Part shown: piece after piece, positions 7,596 to 15,540 of the stretch
Layout: every line of letters starts with the position of its first letter
Position numbering within the stretch: position 1 is the first letter of the stretch
Source: DAOTTY01 sp964451095
Lineage (GTDB): Bacteria; Chloroflexota; Anaerolineae; Aggregatilineales; Phototrophicaceae
Length of the DNA: 17,507 nt
Assembly: GCA_964451095.1 (NCBI GenBank)
Contig: CAYVGI010000109.1
Location: 1 to 17,507 of the forward strand
Direction of reading: 5' to 3'
The notes under the pieces: generated by a model
Databases searched by the model: none
What the model saw: the letters and a program-made list of their open reading frames with translations, nothing else
Told to the model about the DNA's origin: nothing
Translations under genes and position numbers: made by a program

Positions 7596-8714
7596 TCACG
7601 CCTGCAAGATGGGTTGGATGTGCTCACGCATCTTCTTGCCCACTGTATCCCAGGTGTAGTCGTCCTTGAGGTAGTTATAGCCGTACTCACCAAAGGCGCG
7701 GCACTTCTCAGGATCACCCACCAGCTCCGTTAGATACTTGGCAAGCTGCTCATAATCCCCAGTGTTGACCGTATAGCCATTCTTGCCCTGGTGCACGAGG
7801 TCTGGCACAGCACCGATATTGGTGGTCACAATGGGCAACTTGTTGTAAATCGCCTCCAGGAACACGATGCCGAACGGCTCACGGCGGGTGGGCATACTGA
7901 ACACTGACGCCCGTTGGTAATACTGCGCGACTTCCTCTAGCGGCACGCGCCCGACGATACGTACACCCGGGTGGTCAATTTCCGGCGAACTACCGACTAT
8001 AGTTAGTGTCGCGTCCGGGTGCTCTTTGTGGACAATCTCAAATGCCTTCATCAACTCCGGACCGCCCTTGCGTACCCAGTCCACGCCCACAAAGAGGATA
8101 TTTTTGTTGCCATAGCCGTCATTCTGCGGTTCGCCATCCGGGATTTTGATGTTGCTGCCAATGCCAATCTGGAACACCTTGCTCTCATCGAGGTGATACA
8201 GCTCTAGCAGGGACTTCTTCACATGCGTGCTCAGCGCGAACACAATGTCGGCGTTGTCGTAGACCTTGCTTTCCTCTTGTAGGAACGTGCGCGGGCGCAA
8301 CTCACGGCGGTCAAAGCCCGGATAGTACAGGTTCGCGAGTGAGGTGTGGTCTGTGTAGACAAAGTGCGGCAAGTTTGGCGTGCTCGCATCAAAGAGCGAC
8401 TGTGTTTGGAATGTGAAGACATACCCACCGTTTGCCACATGCTCTGCTACCCACTGCTTGATCATGCGCTGGGCGTAGGTCGTGCTGGAGAAGGTCGCCC
8501 AGCGGCTACCGCGCTTGAAGGTGCCGTATTCCCTGAGCACATAAAAGGCATTAATCAGCGATGGGATAGGGTTGCTGCGGAAAAGTGGCGCCACATCAAA
8601 TGACTCTACCGTGTACTCTGGAAATTTTTCCTCTAGCTGCTGGCACACATTGGAGTTAATGAAAGAAAAGTTCCCCAGGTGAACCACCAGTATCTTTTGT
8701 TTTGCTTGCCCCAT
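7596..8714 (-). CDS. GT4-family glycosyltransferase
   Basis: The 372-residue protein has the GT-B layout of GT4 enzymes. The N-terminal domain begins KILVVHLGNFSF and carries YTDHT (120-124). The C-terminal donor-binding domain has ILFVGVDWVRKGG (206-218), with the conserved Lys in RKGG, and the full E-x7-E signature EPFGIVFLE (279-287). It is expected to transfer a hexose or related sugar from a nucleotide donor in the cytoplasm, probably for exopolysaccharide, glycolipid or surface glycan synthesis. A GAGG sequence 7 nt before the ATG at 8714 supports the start. It is transcribed towards the lyase gene, shares its bidirectional terminator, and is divergent from the sulfate-activation gene, so it is a single-gene unit. 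It is not a recent paralogue of the first glycosyltransferase: the N-terminal domains differ clearly. Donor and acceptor cannot be inferred. Confidence 0.9.
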   Translation of the reverse strand: MGQAKQKILVVHLGNFSFINSNVCQQLEEKFPEYTVESFDVAPLFRSNPIPSLINAFYVLREYGTFKRGSRWATFSSTTYAQRMIKQWVAEHVANGGYVFTFQTQSLFDASTPNLPHFVYTDHTSLANLYYPGFDRRELRPRTFLQEESKVYDNADIVFALSTHVKKSLLELYHLDESKVFQIGIGSNIKIPDGEPQNDGYGNKNILFVGVDWVRKGGPELMKAFEIVHKEHPDATLTIVGSSPEIDHPGVRIVGRVPLEEVAQYYQRASVFSMPTRREPFGIVFLEAIYNKLPIVTTNIGAVPDLVHQGKNGYTVNTGDYEQLAKYLTELVGDPEKCRAFGEYGYNYLKDDYTWDTVGKKMREHIQPILQA

Positions 8715-8798
8715 CAGTCTACCTCATCCATCCATTTAACAGCGCTTATGCAGTTGTTATAGCGCACCATACTGCCACAAAAAGTCAATATGCAAGAA

Positions 8799-8826
8799 AA
8801 TATACATTTATCAGCAATGCGGGCAA
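8799..8826 (-). promoter_or_regulatory. Candidate promoter of the minus-strand glycosyltransferase
   Basis: On the minus strand TTGCCC (8821-8826) and TATATT (8799-8804) lie 16 nt apart. Matches to consensus are four and five of six. The start would be about 85 nt upstream of the ATG. Another hexamer, TTGACT, lies closer to the gene but has no -10 at a usual distance. Confidence 0.3.
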
Positions 8827-8890
8827 GACAACATGAAAACAGTGAAAAAATATTTGCTGTTTACCGCATCGCTACAAAAAGCCTTGCTCC

Positions 8891-8906
8891 TGTGATAATC
8901 TTCACA
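8891..8906. promoter_or_regulatory. CRP/FNR-family-like operator, TGTGA-N6-TCACA
   Basis: TGTGA (8891-8895) and TCACA (8902-8906) are separated by exactly 6 nt, and flanking C and G extend the palindrome by one pair. This is the classic half-site spacing of CRP/FNR-superfamily regulators. It lies upstream of the candidate promoter at 8925-8954, centred about 62 nt before the predicted start, a position typical of activator sites. It is in the divergent region, so either gene could be the target. Confidence 0.45.
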
Positions 8907-8924
8907 GAGGCGGTGCCCAATTAA

Positions 8925-8954
8925 TTGTCGGTATCTCTTCTTACAAAATATACC
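8925..8954 (+). promoter_or_regulatory. Candidate promoter of the sulfate-activation gene
   Basis: TTGTCG (8925-8930) and TATACC (8949-8954) are 18 nt apart, each matching four of six consensus bases. A 7-bp inverted repeat, AGGCGGT (8908-8914) and ACCGCCT (8952-8958), brackets the pair and could be another operator. No SAM-riboswitch-like structure was recognised in the short leader. Confidence 0.3.
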
Positions 8955-9007
8955 GCCTTCCCCCTTTATCGATCCGATTTTGCACACGAATAGGCAGTAA
9001 ACGTCCC

Positions 9008-10735
9008 GTGACCGAGCTAATCAAACCTTATGGCGGCAAGTTGGTTAACCTACTTACCCAACCCGAAGCGTACCAAGAACGCAAGCAATACGCAGGAAGA
9101 CTGCATTCTATCCAAATCACACAGCGAGAGCTATGTGACCTAGAACTATTGGCAGTTGGTGCGTTTTCCCCGTTAGATCGGTTTATGGGAGAGGCAGACC
9201 ACAATCGCGTCGTTGACGAAATGCGCCTCGCAGATGGCACCCTATGGTCAATGCCAATTGTGCTCACTGTGGGGCGAGATGAAGGCGTTGACGTCGGCAT
9301 GGAAATCGCCTTGCGTGACAACAAAAACCGCATCCTGGCGATTATGTCCGTTGAAGAGAAGTTCACCTGGGATGTCGATGAGGTGTCCCAGAAGGTGTTT
9401 GGCACACTGGATTCAAGACATCCCATCGTAGCGGAGATGCAAAAGTGGGGTGAGTTCTGCATTTCCGGTAAACTGCAAGTGCTAGAGATGCCCACCCACT
9501 ACGACTTCACCGATATTCGGCGCACACCTGCCCAAACCCGTGCCATTCTAGAAGACTATGGACGCAGCAATGTGGTCGCCTTTCAAACACGTAACCCCAT
9601 GCACCGCGTGCACGAAGAGCTCACCAAACGTGCCATCCATGAAGTAGACGGCACACTGCTGCTGCACCCTGTCGTCGGCATGACCAAGCCAGGCGACGTT
9701 GATCACTACACCCGTGTGCGCACCTACAGGGCACTCACAGAGAATCACTACGACAGCGACCGCGTGTGCTTGAGCCTGCTGCCGCTGGCAATGCGCATGG
9801 GCGGACCCCGAGAAGCAATTTGGCACGCTACCATTCGGCGCAATTACGGTGCCAATCACTTTATCGTTGGGCGAGATCACGCCGGACCAGGAAAAAACTC
9901 CCAGGGCGAGCCGTTTTACGGACCATACGACGCGCAAGAATTGGTTTCCCAGCATGAAGAAGAGCTAGGTGTAAGCATGGTGCCCTTTAAGCTGGTGACA
10001 TACCTGCCAGATGAAAACCGATACGAGGAAGTGTCTAAGGTATCGGACGGGACGCGCACCATGTCCATCAGCGGCACCCAGGTACGCGAGGACTACCTCA
10101 GCAAGGGCGTTATGCTGCCGGAGTGGTTCACCCGCCCAGCAGTTGCGGAGATTCTGGCGGAGGCATACCCTCCAACTCATCGACGCGGCGTGTGCATATG
10201 GTTTACCGGGCTGAGCGGCGCGGGTAAATCTACCACTGCGGAGGTACTGGCAGAGATGATGCACGAAACTGGACGACAGGTCACGGTGCTGGACGGCGAC
10301 GTTGTACGAACCAACCTATCGAAGGGACTGGGTTTCTCTAAAGCAGACCGAGACACCAACATCCGCCGCATTGGTTTCGTCGCGGCAGAGATTGTACGCC
10401 ACGGTGGTGTTGTCATCTGCGCGGCAGTCAGCCCCTACCGTGCGACCCGCAACGAAGTCCGCGCCATGATGAAGGACGATCAGTTCATTGAGGTCTTCGT
10501 GGACACACCGCTAGAAGTGTGCGAGCAGCGCGACACCAAAGGGCTGTACGCCAAAGCACGCCGTGGCGAGATCAAAGGCTTTACGGGCATTGACGACCCA
10601 TACGAACCGCCGCTCGCGCCCGAAGTACGCTTGGAGACCACCAAGACGACCCCAGAAGAGAACGCCCAGAAGATATTCGATTCGCTCATCAGTCGGCAGA
10701 TCATACGCATAAACACACCGATTGCTATCCCATAG
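9008..10735 (+). CDS. sat-cysC: Bifunctional ATP sulfurylase / adenylylsulfate kinase
   Basis: A 575-residue fusion makes PAPS from sulfate in two steps: ATP + sulfate to APS (N-terminal Sat), then APS phosphorylation (C-terminal CysC). The Sat part (1-390) carries QTRNP (193-197) and HRVH (199-202) at the catalytic loop, MRMGGPREA (262-270), GRDHAGPG (288-295) and ISGTQVRE (354-361). The CysC part (394-565) carries Walker A GLSGAGKST (401-409), DGD (429-431), AAVSPYR (472-478) with the conserved Ser, and KGLYAKAR (511-518). Both active sites look complete, so it should be functional in the cytoplasm. The domain order matches the fungal and Aquifex-type fusions, opposite to animal PAPS synthases. 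Translation starts at GTG 9008; the sequence from ELIKPYGGKLVNLL onward fits the family, although the Shine-Dalgarno is weak. PAPS could feed cysteine synthesis or sulfation of the neighbouring polysaccharide, but no PAPS reductase or sulfotransferase lies in the window. Confidence 0.96.
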   Translation: MTELIKPYGGKLVNLLTQPEAYQERKQYAGRLHSIQITQRELCDLELLAVGAFSPLDRFMGEADHNRVVDEMRLADGTLWSMPIVLTVGRDEGVDVGMEIALRDNKNRILAIMSVEEKFTWDVDEVSQKVFGTLDSRHPIVAEMQKWGEFCISGKLQVLEMPTHYDFTDIRRTPAQTRAILEDYGRSNVVAFQTRNPMHRVHEELTKRAIHEVDGTLLLHPVVGMTKPGDVDHYTRVRTYRALTENHYDSDRVCLSLLPLAMRMGGPREAIWHATIRRNYGANHFIVGRDHAGPGKNSQGEPFYGPYDAQELVSQHEEELGVSMVPFKLVTYLPDENRYEEVSKVSDGTRTMSISGTQVREDYLSKGVMLPEWFTRPAVAEILAEAYPPTHRRGVCIWFTGLSGAGKSTTAEVLAEMMHETGRQVTVLDGDVVRTNLSKGLGFSKADRDTNIRRIGFVAAEIVRHGGVVICAAVSPYRATRNEVRAMMKDDQFIEVFVDTPLEVCEQRDTKGLYAKARRGEIKGFTGIDDPYEPPLAPEVRLETTKTTPEENAQKIFDSLISRQIIRINTPIAIP

Positions 10736-10810
10736 GTCATCCGACGATGGCACAATCGACGTACAATAGGGTGTGCGTTTAAGAGTAAGTAGGCAAGGAA
10801 GCCCGCAAAT

Positions 10811-12259
10811 ATGCAACACTGGAAAGCATCTACGAGGATCATTCTCATCCTTGCTGCCGTATTGGTCGGCGGCATACTACTGAGTTTACCCTCTGCACCA
10901 GTGTCCCTTGCCCAGCAAAACCAGCTACACACAGTACAACTGGGGGAGACGCTTGAGAGCATCGCAGCGATTTACGATGTTAGTGTAGAAGCCCTGCGCG
11001 AGGCAAACGAACTTCCAGCGGATGCAGTACTGTTCCCAGGGCAACAGTTGGTCATCCCTAGCGTGCCCCCACCAGACGCTGAACAACCAGCAAACACACC
11101 CACACCGCGCTCCAGCACCGCAGACAGTCTGACGGATGATGTGACCGTCATTGACACCGGTCCGACTGCCATCCCGATTACACCAGTGCCAACACCGCTG
11201 CCTTATGACCCAAGTCGCATCATCACCATCCTTGAGCCAGACCCTGACCGCCGCTTTAGCATCAACCTGGAACCCGTTGCCATTCAGGGAGTTGTGCAGT
11301 TCGACCCGGAGACAATGGACTTCTGGAAGCTTGAAATTCGTGGTCGTAGCAGCCGCTCGCGCATCTGGCAGAACAACGACCCAATGCACAGCGTGCCCGC
11401 GTTCGACTGGGTGACAGTGAATACGGGCACTGAGCCAGTCATTGTCGGTGAACTAGGACTCATCCCACCGTTCCCAACACTCAGTGAAGGGCGCTGGGAT
11501 TTGCGTGTGGTGGCGGTGAACAAAGATGGCACATTCGCAGACTTGGCAACGGGCACGTTCAGCGTAGACCCAGAGTTCGACGCAGTGGTAGCACGCATTG
11601 ATGACCCGCTTGACGGAGCAGTCGTACAAGCAGGCACATCAGTCACTGGAACGCTAATATTTAACTTCGCAATAAGTACATACCGAATTGAGATCATTGG
11701 TGGTAATTACACCGAGTGGTCAACCATCGCGCATGTGCCAAACAACCCCGCTGACCCAATCAACATCACACAGGGCACAATCGCCAACTTACCTGTGGGC
11801 TTAGTACCAGGTCGCTACCGGATGCGCTTGATCGTGAATAATCAGGGCGGCAACTACATCCAGGAGCCGTTTGAGGTCGCCTTCGCAGTGGGGACAAACG
11901 AGGTTTCCAACCTTGCGGAGATTCACTTCACAGCACCAGATGAACTTGCCCGCCGCGACCGTATCCGCACAACGATAGATACACCGATCACTGGCACGGT
12001 TATCATCCCCGAAGGAGGCGGCTATTACAAACTGGAAATCAAGGACAGCAACGACTTGGCAGATGGGCAATCGCCCCGCTTCACAGACTGGACAACCATC
12101 GGTGAGCCGCAAACCGAAAGCGCTAACAACAGTTTGATTGGTACGGCACCAGGGTCACCGGGTGTGCCCCCAGGCAACTACCTGATGCGTGTTGTCGTGG
12201 TGAACGACGACGGCAGCTTCTCCGCCGTGCGCGAGTTCGAGTTAGAGGTGCAACCGTAG
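10811..12259 (+). CDS. Secreted LysM protein with three repeated beta-sandwich domains
   Basis: This 482-residue exported protein probably binds peptidoglycan or another N-acetylglucosamine-containing glycan at the cell surface. A signal peptide (1-34, ending SLA-QQ) is followed by one LysM domain (about 39-83: HTVQLGETLESIAAIYDVS, ending FPGQQLVIP). A Pro/Thr-rich linker (about 84-135) leads to three related domains of about 105-115 residues (137-252, 257-361, 367-481). Each has G-x-V-F/I near its start, a Y/W-K/R-LEI strand, a W, and a closing PG-R/N-Y-x-MR-VVVVN-DG strand. The layout is typical of secreted Anaerolineae proteins; the repeated domains look Ig-like but have no function I can name. 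AAGGAA 10 nt before the ATG supports the start. It begins 75 nt after sat-cysC; TACAAT at 10762-10767 could be a -10 without a clear -35, so co-transcription with sat-cysC is possible. Confidence 0.88.
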   Translation: MQHWKASTRIILILAAVLVGGILLSLPSAPVSLAQQNQLHTVQLGETLESIAAIYDVSVEALREANELPADAVLFPGQQLVIPSVPPPDAEQPANTPTPRSSTADSLTDDVTVIDTGPTAIPITPVPTPLPYDPSRIITILEPDPDRRFSINLEPVAIQGVVQFDPETMDFWKLEIRGRSSRSRIWQNNDPMHSVPAFDWVTVNTGTEPVIVGELGLIPPFPTLSEGRWDLRVVAVNKDGTFADLATGTFSVDPEFDAVVARIDDPLDGAVVQAGTSVTGTLIFNFAISTYRIEIIGGNYTEWSTIAHVPNNPADPINITQGTIANLPVGLVPGRYRMRLIVNNQGGNYIQEPFEVAFAVGTNEVSNLAEIHFTAPDELARRDRIRTTIDTPITGTVIIPEGGGYYKLEIKDSNDLADGQSPRFTDWTTIGEPQTESANNSLIGTAPGSPGVPPGNYLMRVVVVNDDGSFSAVREFELEVQP

Positions 12260-12262
12260 ATG

Positions 12263-12307
12263 ACTGCCAATTACTGGAGAGAAATCTCTTCTCCGGATTT
12301 TGGCAGT
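12263..12307. terminator. Long imperfect hairpin at the convergent gene ends
   Basis: ACTGCCAA (12263-12270) pairs with TTGGCAGT (12300-12307). Inside, after a 3x3 mismatch, CTGGAGA pairs with TCTCCGG with one G-T pair. The hairpin lies right after the LysM gene's stop (12259) and contains the replication gene's stop (12271-12273). It lacks a T-tract on either side, so it may be a weak terminator or an mRNA-end stabiliser. Confidence 0.5.
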
Positions 12308-15300
12308 TCCGACTGTTGCCTGCGTTGCTCCACATACCGTCGCATTGTCTCCAGACGCTTTGCACTGAGCTTGTACCGTTTTATGCCATCGCCTCGGCGG
12401 TGCCGTTCCAACTTGAGACCACATTCATTGAGCATGAAGCGCAATAAATTAATCGGTTCCTCGCTGTAGTCCTTGCGCCACCTAAAGTAGCGCCGGATGT
12501 CACGCTCATGTTCAGCGATGACTTTGCCAACTTGCTCATTAAGCTCGTCCAGCGTAATCGGTTCTGTCGATACCGAGTAATCGTCATTGATGAACGGTTT
12601 CAGCATAAGTAGTGTAAGCCTTCGCCGGGCGGTGGCATGAGTCATATCGCCGAGTGGCACGCCGCGTTCCAGTTCTTGCCAGTCTCTGTAAACTGCTTTC
12701 TTATCCGGGTTATACAGACTCTCAAATAGGAGCAACCGTCGCACACCCTTACCGTCCGCATACTCCTTAACCAGCTCCTCGCTAATCTGCTCTGCATAAA
12801 TTTCTTCAATGATCGCTCGCCTGTGACCGTTCTCAAGCTCCGTGGTGAGCTTGCCCGATGCCGCCGCCTTCTTGTATGTGGAGGTTTTAACAGGTGTGCT
12901 GCTGATGATGTCCTCTGCCCGCTCGGCTTTAATCGCCTTCGATGCGTCTCGTAGCTCACTCTTTATCTGCTTTTGGTGTGGGGCGCTAATAGCATCACCC
13001 TCGCCAATAATCGTGAATCGTTCTTTTGCAATAGCAAAGAAATGGCTGCGTAGGTTATGACGGCTGCGATTGCCTCTCGCCTCTACTTCTGCACGTAGAC
13101 GTGCCAGTGCTAGTCGTGCTTGTTGGGCGATGTTCACGCCACCGCTGAACATGATGAGCTGCTTGGTGCGCTTTTCGCGCTCTAGCAGTGTGTTATAAAT
13201 CTTATTTTCGTCGGTCTCGACCGTCATCTTGGTCTTGTCTACCCACACGTTGTAGACCTGTGCCCGCCGGAACCGTACTAACATTTGGTGCATGTCCCAC
13301 GCAGTGAGCGGCATCCGACCAAAGAAACCAAATACTGCCTCTGATCTTGTGGTGGAAATATCAATACCGGTGCCCATCGCGGACGTGTAAATCACAAGGT
13401 CGTAGTCACTTGCCTTTTCGTCCGGGTGGCGCAAGAACGCTTTCACGTCCGGGTTGTGCTTAGTGGACTGGCACACAAGCATGATGCGTTTGTCGTTCCG
13501 CTTGCTGTAGCGCTTTGCCAGTTGATGTGCTTGTTTCTCACTGCTGCACGCGACGGCGATCACGCTTTGTTGGTTGGCAACCTGTTCGTCCAGTGCGTGG
13601 ATAAGCGCTGTGCGCTCGTCGTAGGAACGCAGTTGGCGGTCATAGTTGCGGTACTCATTGACGATAAACGTGACATCATCGCGGATGCCGCGTAGGAAGT
13701 TATAAGTTACGGCGCTGGCGTCTGCATCCAGGCAGATAACCGTCTCTGCACAGCGGATTGCCTCGACCAGCGTGTTGTAGATGCTCATCCGCTCTGTTTT
13801 GTAGATGTCCGCGAACAGCGTGGCAAGCGTCTGCTCGATCTCATCCAGCACTAGCACATCAATGCGGCGTAGCTCGCCTGTGTTGCTGTTTACCTGATGT
13901 ACCAAACTCGGCAATGTGACCGCGATGGCATCTGGTAGTGATTGCTGATCTGGGTAGAGTGCCAGTTGGCTCTCACAGTTCATGCGGCGTGCCAGCTCGT
14001 CTGTGAGTGTGTTCAGTGGGGTGACAAAGCGCACGACTTTACCCGCTACCCGCCAGCCATCCATAAGCCGCTCCAGAAGCGCTGTTTTGCCCGTATCCTG
14101 CGGAGATGTCACCACATAGGCACCACGCTTTGAAAACTGCTCTATGGGCATCTGAGAGACGTAGCGTGTGTTTAGGACAACATCCGGCGTAAAGTCATAC
14201 GCGGGTTTGCTGATGGGGGCTGAGTCCTCAGAGGTAGGGTCTGTGTTTTGCCGTGATGGCATTGGTGGTGCCTGCGTGGGATATGTGTCCTGTACCCACG
14301 TTTTAAAATCTGGAACGCCCAGCCAGTTCCCAACGGTTGTCCAGCCGCCGTCCACAGCGCCGAAGGCGTCCATGGGCACGCCCAGGTCGTGCTTGTCATA
14401 GCTAACTCGGAAAGACGGGTGTTTATCTGTACGGGTGGGGTCTGGTGAGTGACGCCAGCCATCGCCACGGTAGCCACGCACAATTGGCGCGGCAGCATCC
14501 AGTGCCGGTTTGACGATATCGCCTACCCAGCGGGTGTAGCGGTCGGTGGTGTCTGTATGTGTGTATTTTCGTGCCTGGACGGTGGGTATTTGACGTGCTG
14601 GTAGTTCGAGTGGTGGCGCAGTGTCAATTGCCCATTTGAATGCGCTTGCGTCAAACTGGAGAAGTTGCCACAGATCGTTGGTGTCGCCCTTGTCACCAAC
14701 GGTTTTAGGAAGTTCTCGTGCTTCGTAGTGAATGCCACTGCCTGCGAGCGTGTCTCGTACTTTAATCGCAGAACGGTGCCCTGCCTCGTCGCGGTCTGGT
14801 AGGTAGATCAGCACGTTTACGCCTAAATTGTGCAAATCGGTGGCAAGGGACGCAGGTACATGTCCCTCCCCGTACAAGCTGATGACGTTGGTTAGCCCGG
14901 CGCTGTGGAATGTCCACAGGTCAACCTCACCAGCTGCGAGATACAGCACTCCCTCAGCGGCGCTGAGAGCCGTTTTAAGGCTGTTTTGTCCGTAGTAGGT
15001 AGTGTTAGGTGGCTTGCCGCCAATCCAGGCGTATTTGGGCGTCTGGTCGCTTTGCAGAGCTTTCCAGCGCTGTCCGTTGCCACCGGAGATGGGATCGGTG
15101 GCGGGGTAGGCGTAACCTTGCTTGTTGTGCCATATTTGGGCGCTCACATGGAACTGCTGCAAGACCGATGGCGCGATGCCCCGATGTGATAGGCAAGTTA
15201 AATTGTCGTTAACGTTTGAATTGATCGCGGCAGTTTGGACTTTACCTGTCGCGCAAGCGTGACTGTGTGTTATCATGACGGTGATGATTTTTTGTTTTGT

Positions 15301-15309
15301 GGGATACAT
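12271..15309 (-). CDS. Plasmid-type replication protein, Toprim-like domain fused to SF2 helicase (CyRepA-like)
   Basis: The 1012-residue protein has the architecture of plasmid replication initiators that combine a primase-related Toprim region with an origin-binding-type helicase, as in cyanobacterial-plasmid CyRepA proteins. The Toprim-like part (about 40-230) starts with SHRGI and contains LAAGEVDLW (124-132) and the acidic PDRDEAG (171-177). A linker region (255-345) follows. The helicase part (about 380-690) shows Walker A TSPQDTGKT (401-409), Walker B VLVLDEIEQ (485-493), motif III ICLDADAS (525-532), motif V TSAMGTGID (642-650) and motif VI QMLVRFRRA (675-683). The basic C-terminus (about 900-995) may be a DNA-binding winged helix. 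Two odd points: the usual Toprim Glu aligns with Ala126, and Walker A has Asp405 where Gly is usual. ATG 15309 has no good Shine-Dalgarno and lies in a hairpin loop; M12 (15276) is an alternative. It should initiate replication of the replicon. The family name is from recalled motif similarity, not a search. Confidence 0.8.
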   Translation of the reverse strand: MYPTKQKIITVMITHSHACATGKVQTAAINSNVNDNLTCLSHRGIAPSVLQQFHVSAQIWHNKQGYAYPATDPISGGNGQRWKALQSDQTPKYAWIGGKPPNTTYYGQNSLKTALSAAEGVLYLAAGEVDLWTFHSAGLTNVISLYGEGHVPASLATDLHNLGVNVLIYLPDRDEAGHRSAIKVRDTLAGSGIHYEARELPKTVGDKGDTNDLWQLLQFDASAFKWAIDTAPPLELPARQIPTVQARKYTHTDTTDRYTRWVGDIVKPALDAAAPIVRGYRGDGWRHSPDPTRTDKHPSFRVSYDKHDLGVPMDAFGAVDGGWTTVGNWLGVPDFKTWVQDTYPTQAPPMPSRQNTDPTSEDSAPISKPAYDFTPDVVLNTRYVSQMPIEQFSKRGAYVVTSPQDTGKTALLERLMDGWRVAGKVVRFVTPLNTLTDELARRMNCESQLALYPDQQSLPDAIAVTLPSLVHQVNSNTGELRRIDVLVLDEIEQTLATLFADIYKTERMSIYNTLVEAIRCAETVICLDADASAVTYNFLRGIRDDVTFIVNEYRNYDRQLRSYDERTALIHALDEQVANQQSVIAVACSSEKQAHQLAKRYSKRNDKRIMLVCQSTKHNPDVKAFLRHPDEKASDYDLVIYTSAMGTGIDISTTRSEAVFGFFGRMPLTAWDMHQMLVRFRRAQVYNVWVDKTKMTVETDENKIYNTLLEREKRTKQLIMFSGGVNIAQQARLALARLRAEVEARGNRSRHNLRSHFFAIAKERFTIIGEGDAISAPHQKQIKSELRDASKAIKAERAEDIISSTPVKTSTYKKAAASGKLTTELENGHRRAIIEEIYAEQISEELVKEYADGKGVRRLLLFESLYNPDKKAVYRDWQELERGVPLGDMTHATARRRLTLLMLKPFINDDYSVSTEPITLDELNEQVGKVIAEHERDIRRYFRWRKDYSEEPINLLRFMLNECGLKLERHRRGDGIKRYKLSAKRLETMRRYVEQRRQQSELPKSGEEISLQ

Positions 15310-15317
15310 AAACCCAC
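15299..15317 (-). promoter_or_regulatory. Hairpin holding the rep start codon in its loop
   Basis: Read on the minus strand, GTGGG (15317-15313) pairs with CCCAC (15303-15299), and the 9-nt loop contains the ATG at 15309-15307. No Shine-Dalgarno precedes it. In mRNA the structure could expose or hide the start codon depending on antisense RNA pairing. Confidence 0.4.
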
Positions 15318-15355
15318 GCGCCAGCTTGAGTCGGGCTAAAAACTCAACGGCACAT

Positions 15356-15382
15356 CCACCCGCAATGCGGGTGGTTTTGTTT
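15356..15382 (+). terminator. Plus-strand intrinsic terminator in the rep leader
   Basis: CCACCCGC (15356-15363) and GCGGGTGG (15367-15374) form a perfect 8-bp stem, mostly G-C, with a 3-nt loop, followed at once by TTTTGTTTT. This is a strong rho-independent terminator for plus-strand transcription. On the minus strand it is a leader hairpin without a T-tract, 47 nt before the rep ATG. Confidence 0.85.
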
Positions 15383-15511
15383 TAGGCTATGCCACTCCCC
15401 GTAGGAAGTTATCTGTATCCCACGTCTTCTCCAAAACTCGGTTGACGATGGGTGGTTGATTCTTGTGCGGTAAAACTAACCGCCTGCCAGAATACTAGCA
15501 CAACTTTTTCT

Positions 15512-15540
15512 AAACTGCACCTTGTTTGAGGTGCCAGTTT
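15512..15540. repeat. Imperfect 11-bp palindrome upstream of rep
   Basis: AAACTGCACCT (15512-15522) pairs with AGGTG-c-CAGTTT (15529-15540), with one bulged C and a 6-nt loop. One more T follows on the plus strand (15541). It could be a Rep or regulator binding site, an origin hairpin, or a weak plus-strand terminator. Confidence 0.5.

Larger units (their letters stand above)
15283..15382 (+). ncRNA. Candidate countertranscript RNA opposing the rep start
   Basis: On the plus strand, opposite to rep, three stem-loops follow each other: GTGGG/CCCAC (15299-15317), TTGAGT/ACTCAA with a 10-nt loop (15326-15347), and the terminator at 15356-15374. No plus-strand gene lies nearby to need that terminator. 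A TATCAT hexamer (15271-15276) could be a -10, but its -35 is poor, so the 5' end is a guess. The size (about 100 nt) and placement resemble antisense copy-number regulators of plasmids. Inference only; no RNA evidence. Confidence 0.4.

Noticed and set aside
8735..8786. Minus-strand TTGACT with TATAAC as promoter for the glycosyltransferase
   Set aside because: The hexamers are about 21 bp apart, too far for a sigma70-type promoter; the TTGCCC/TATATT pair has normal spacing.
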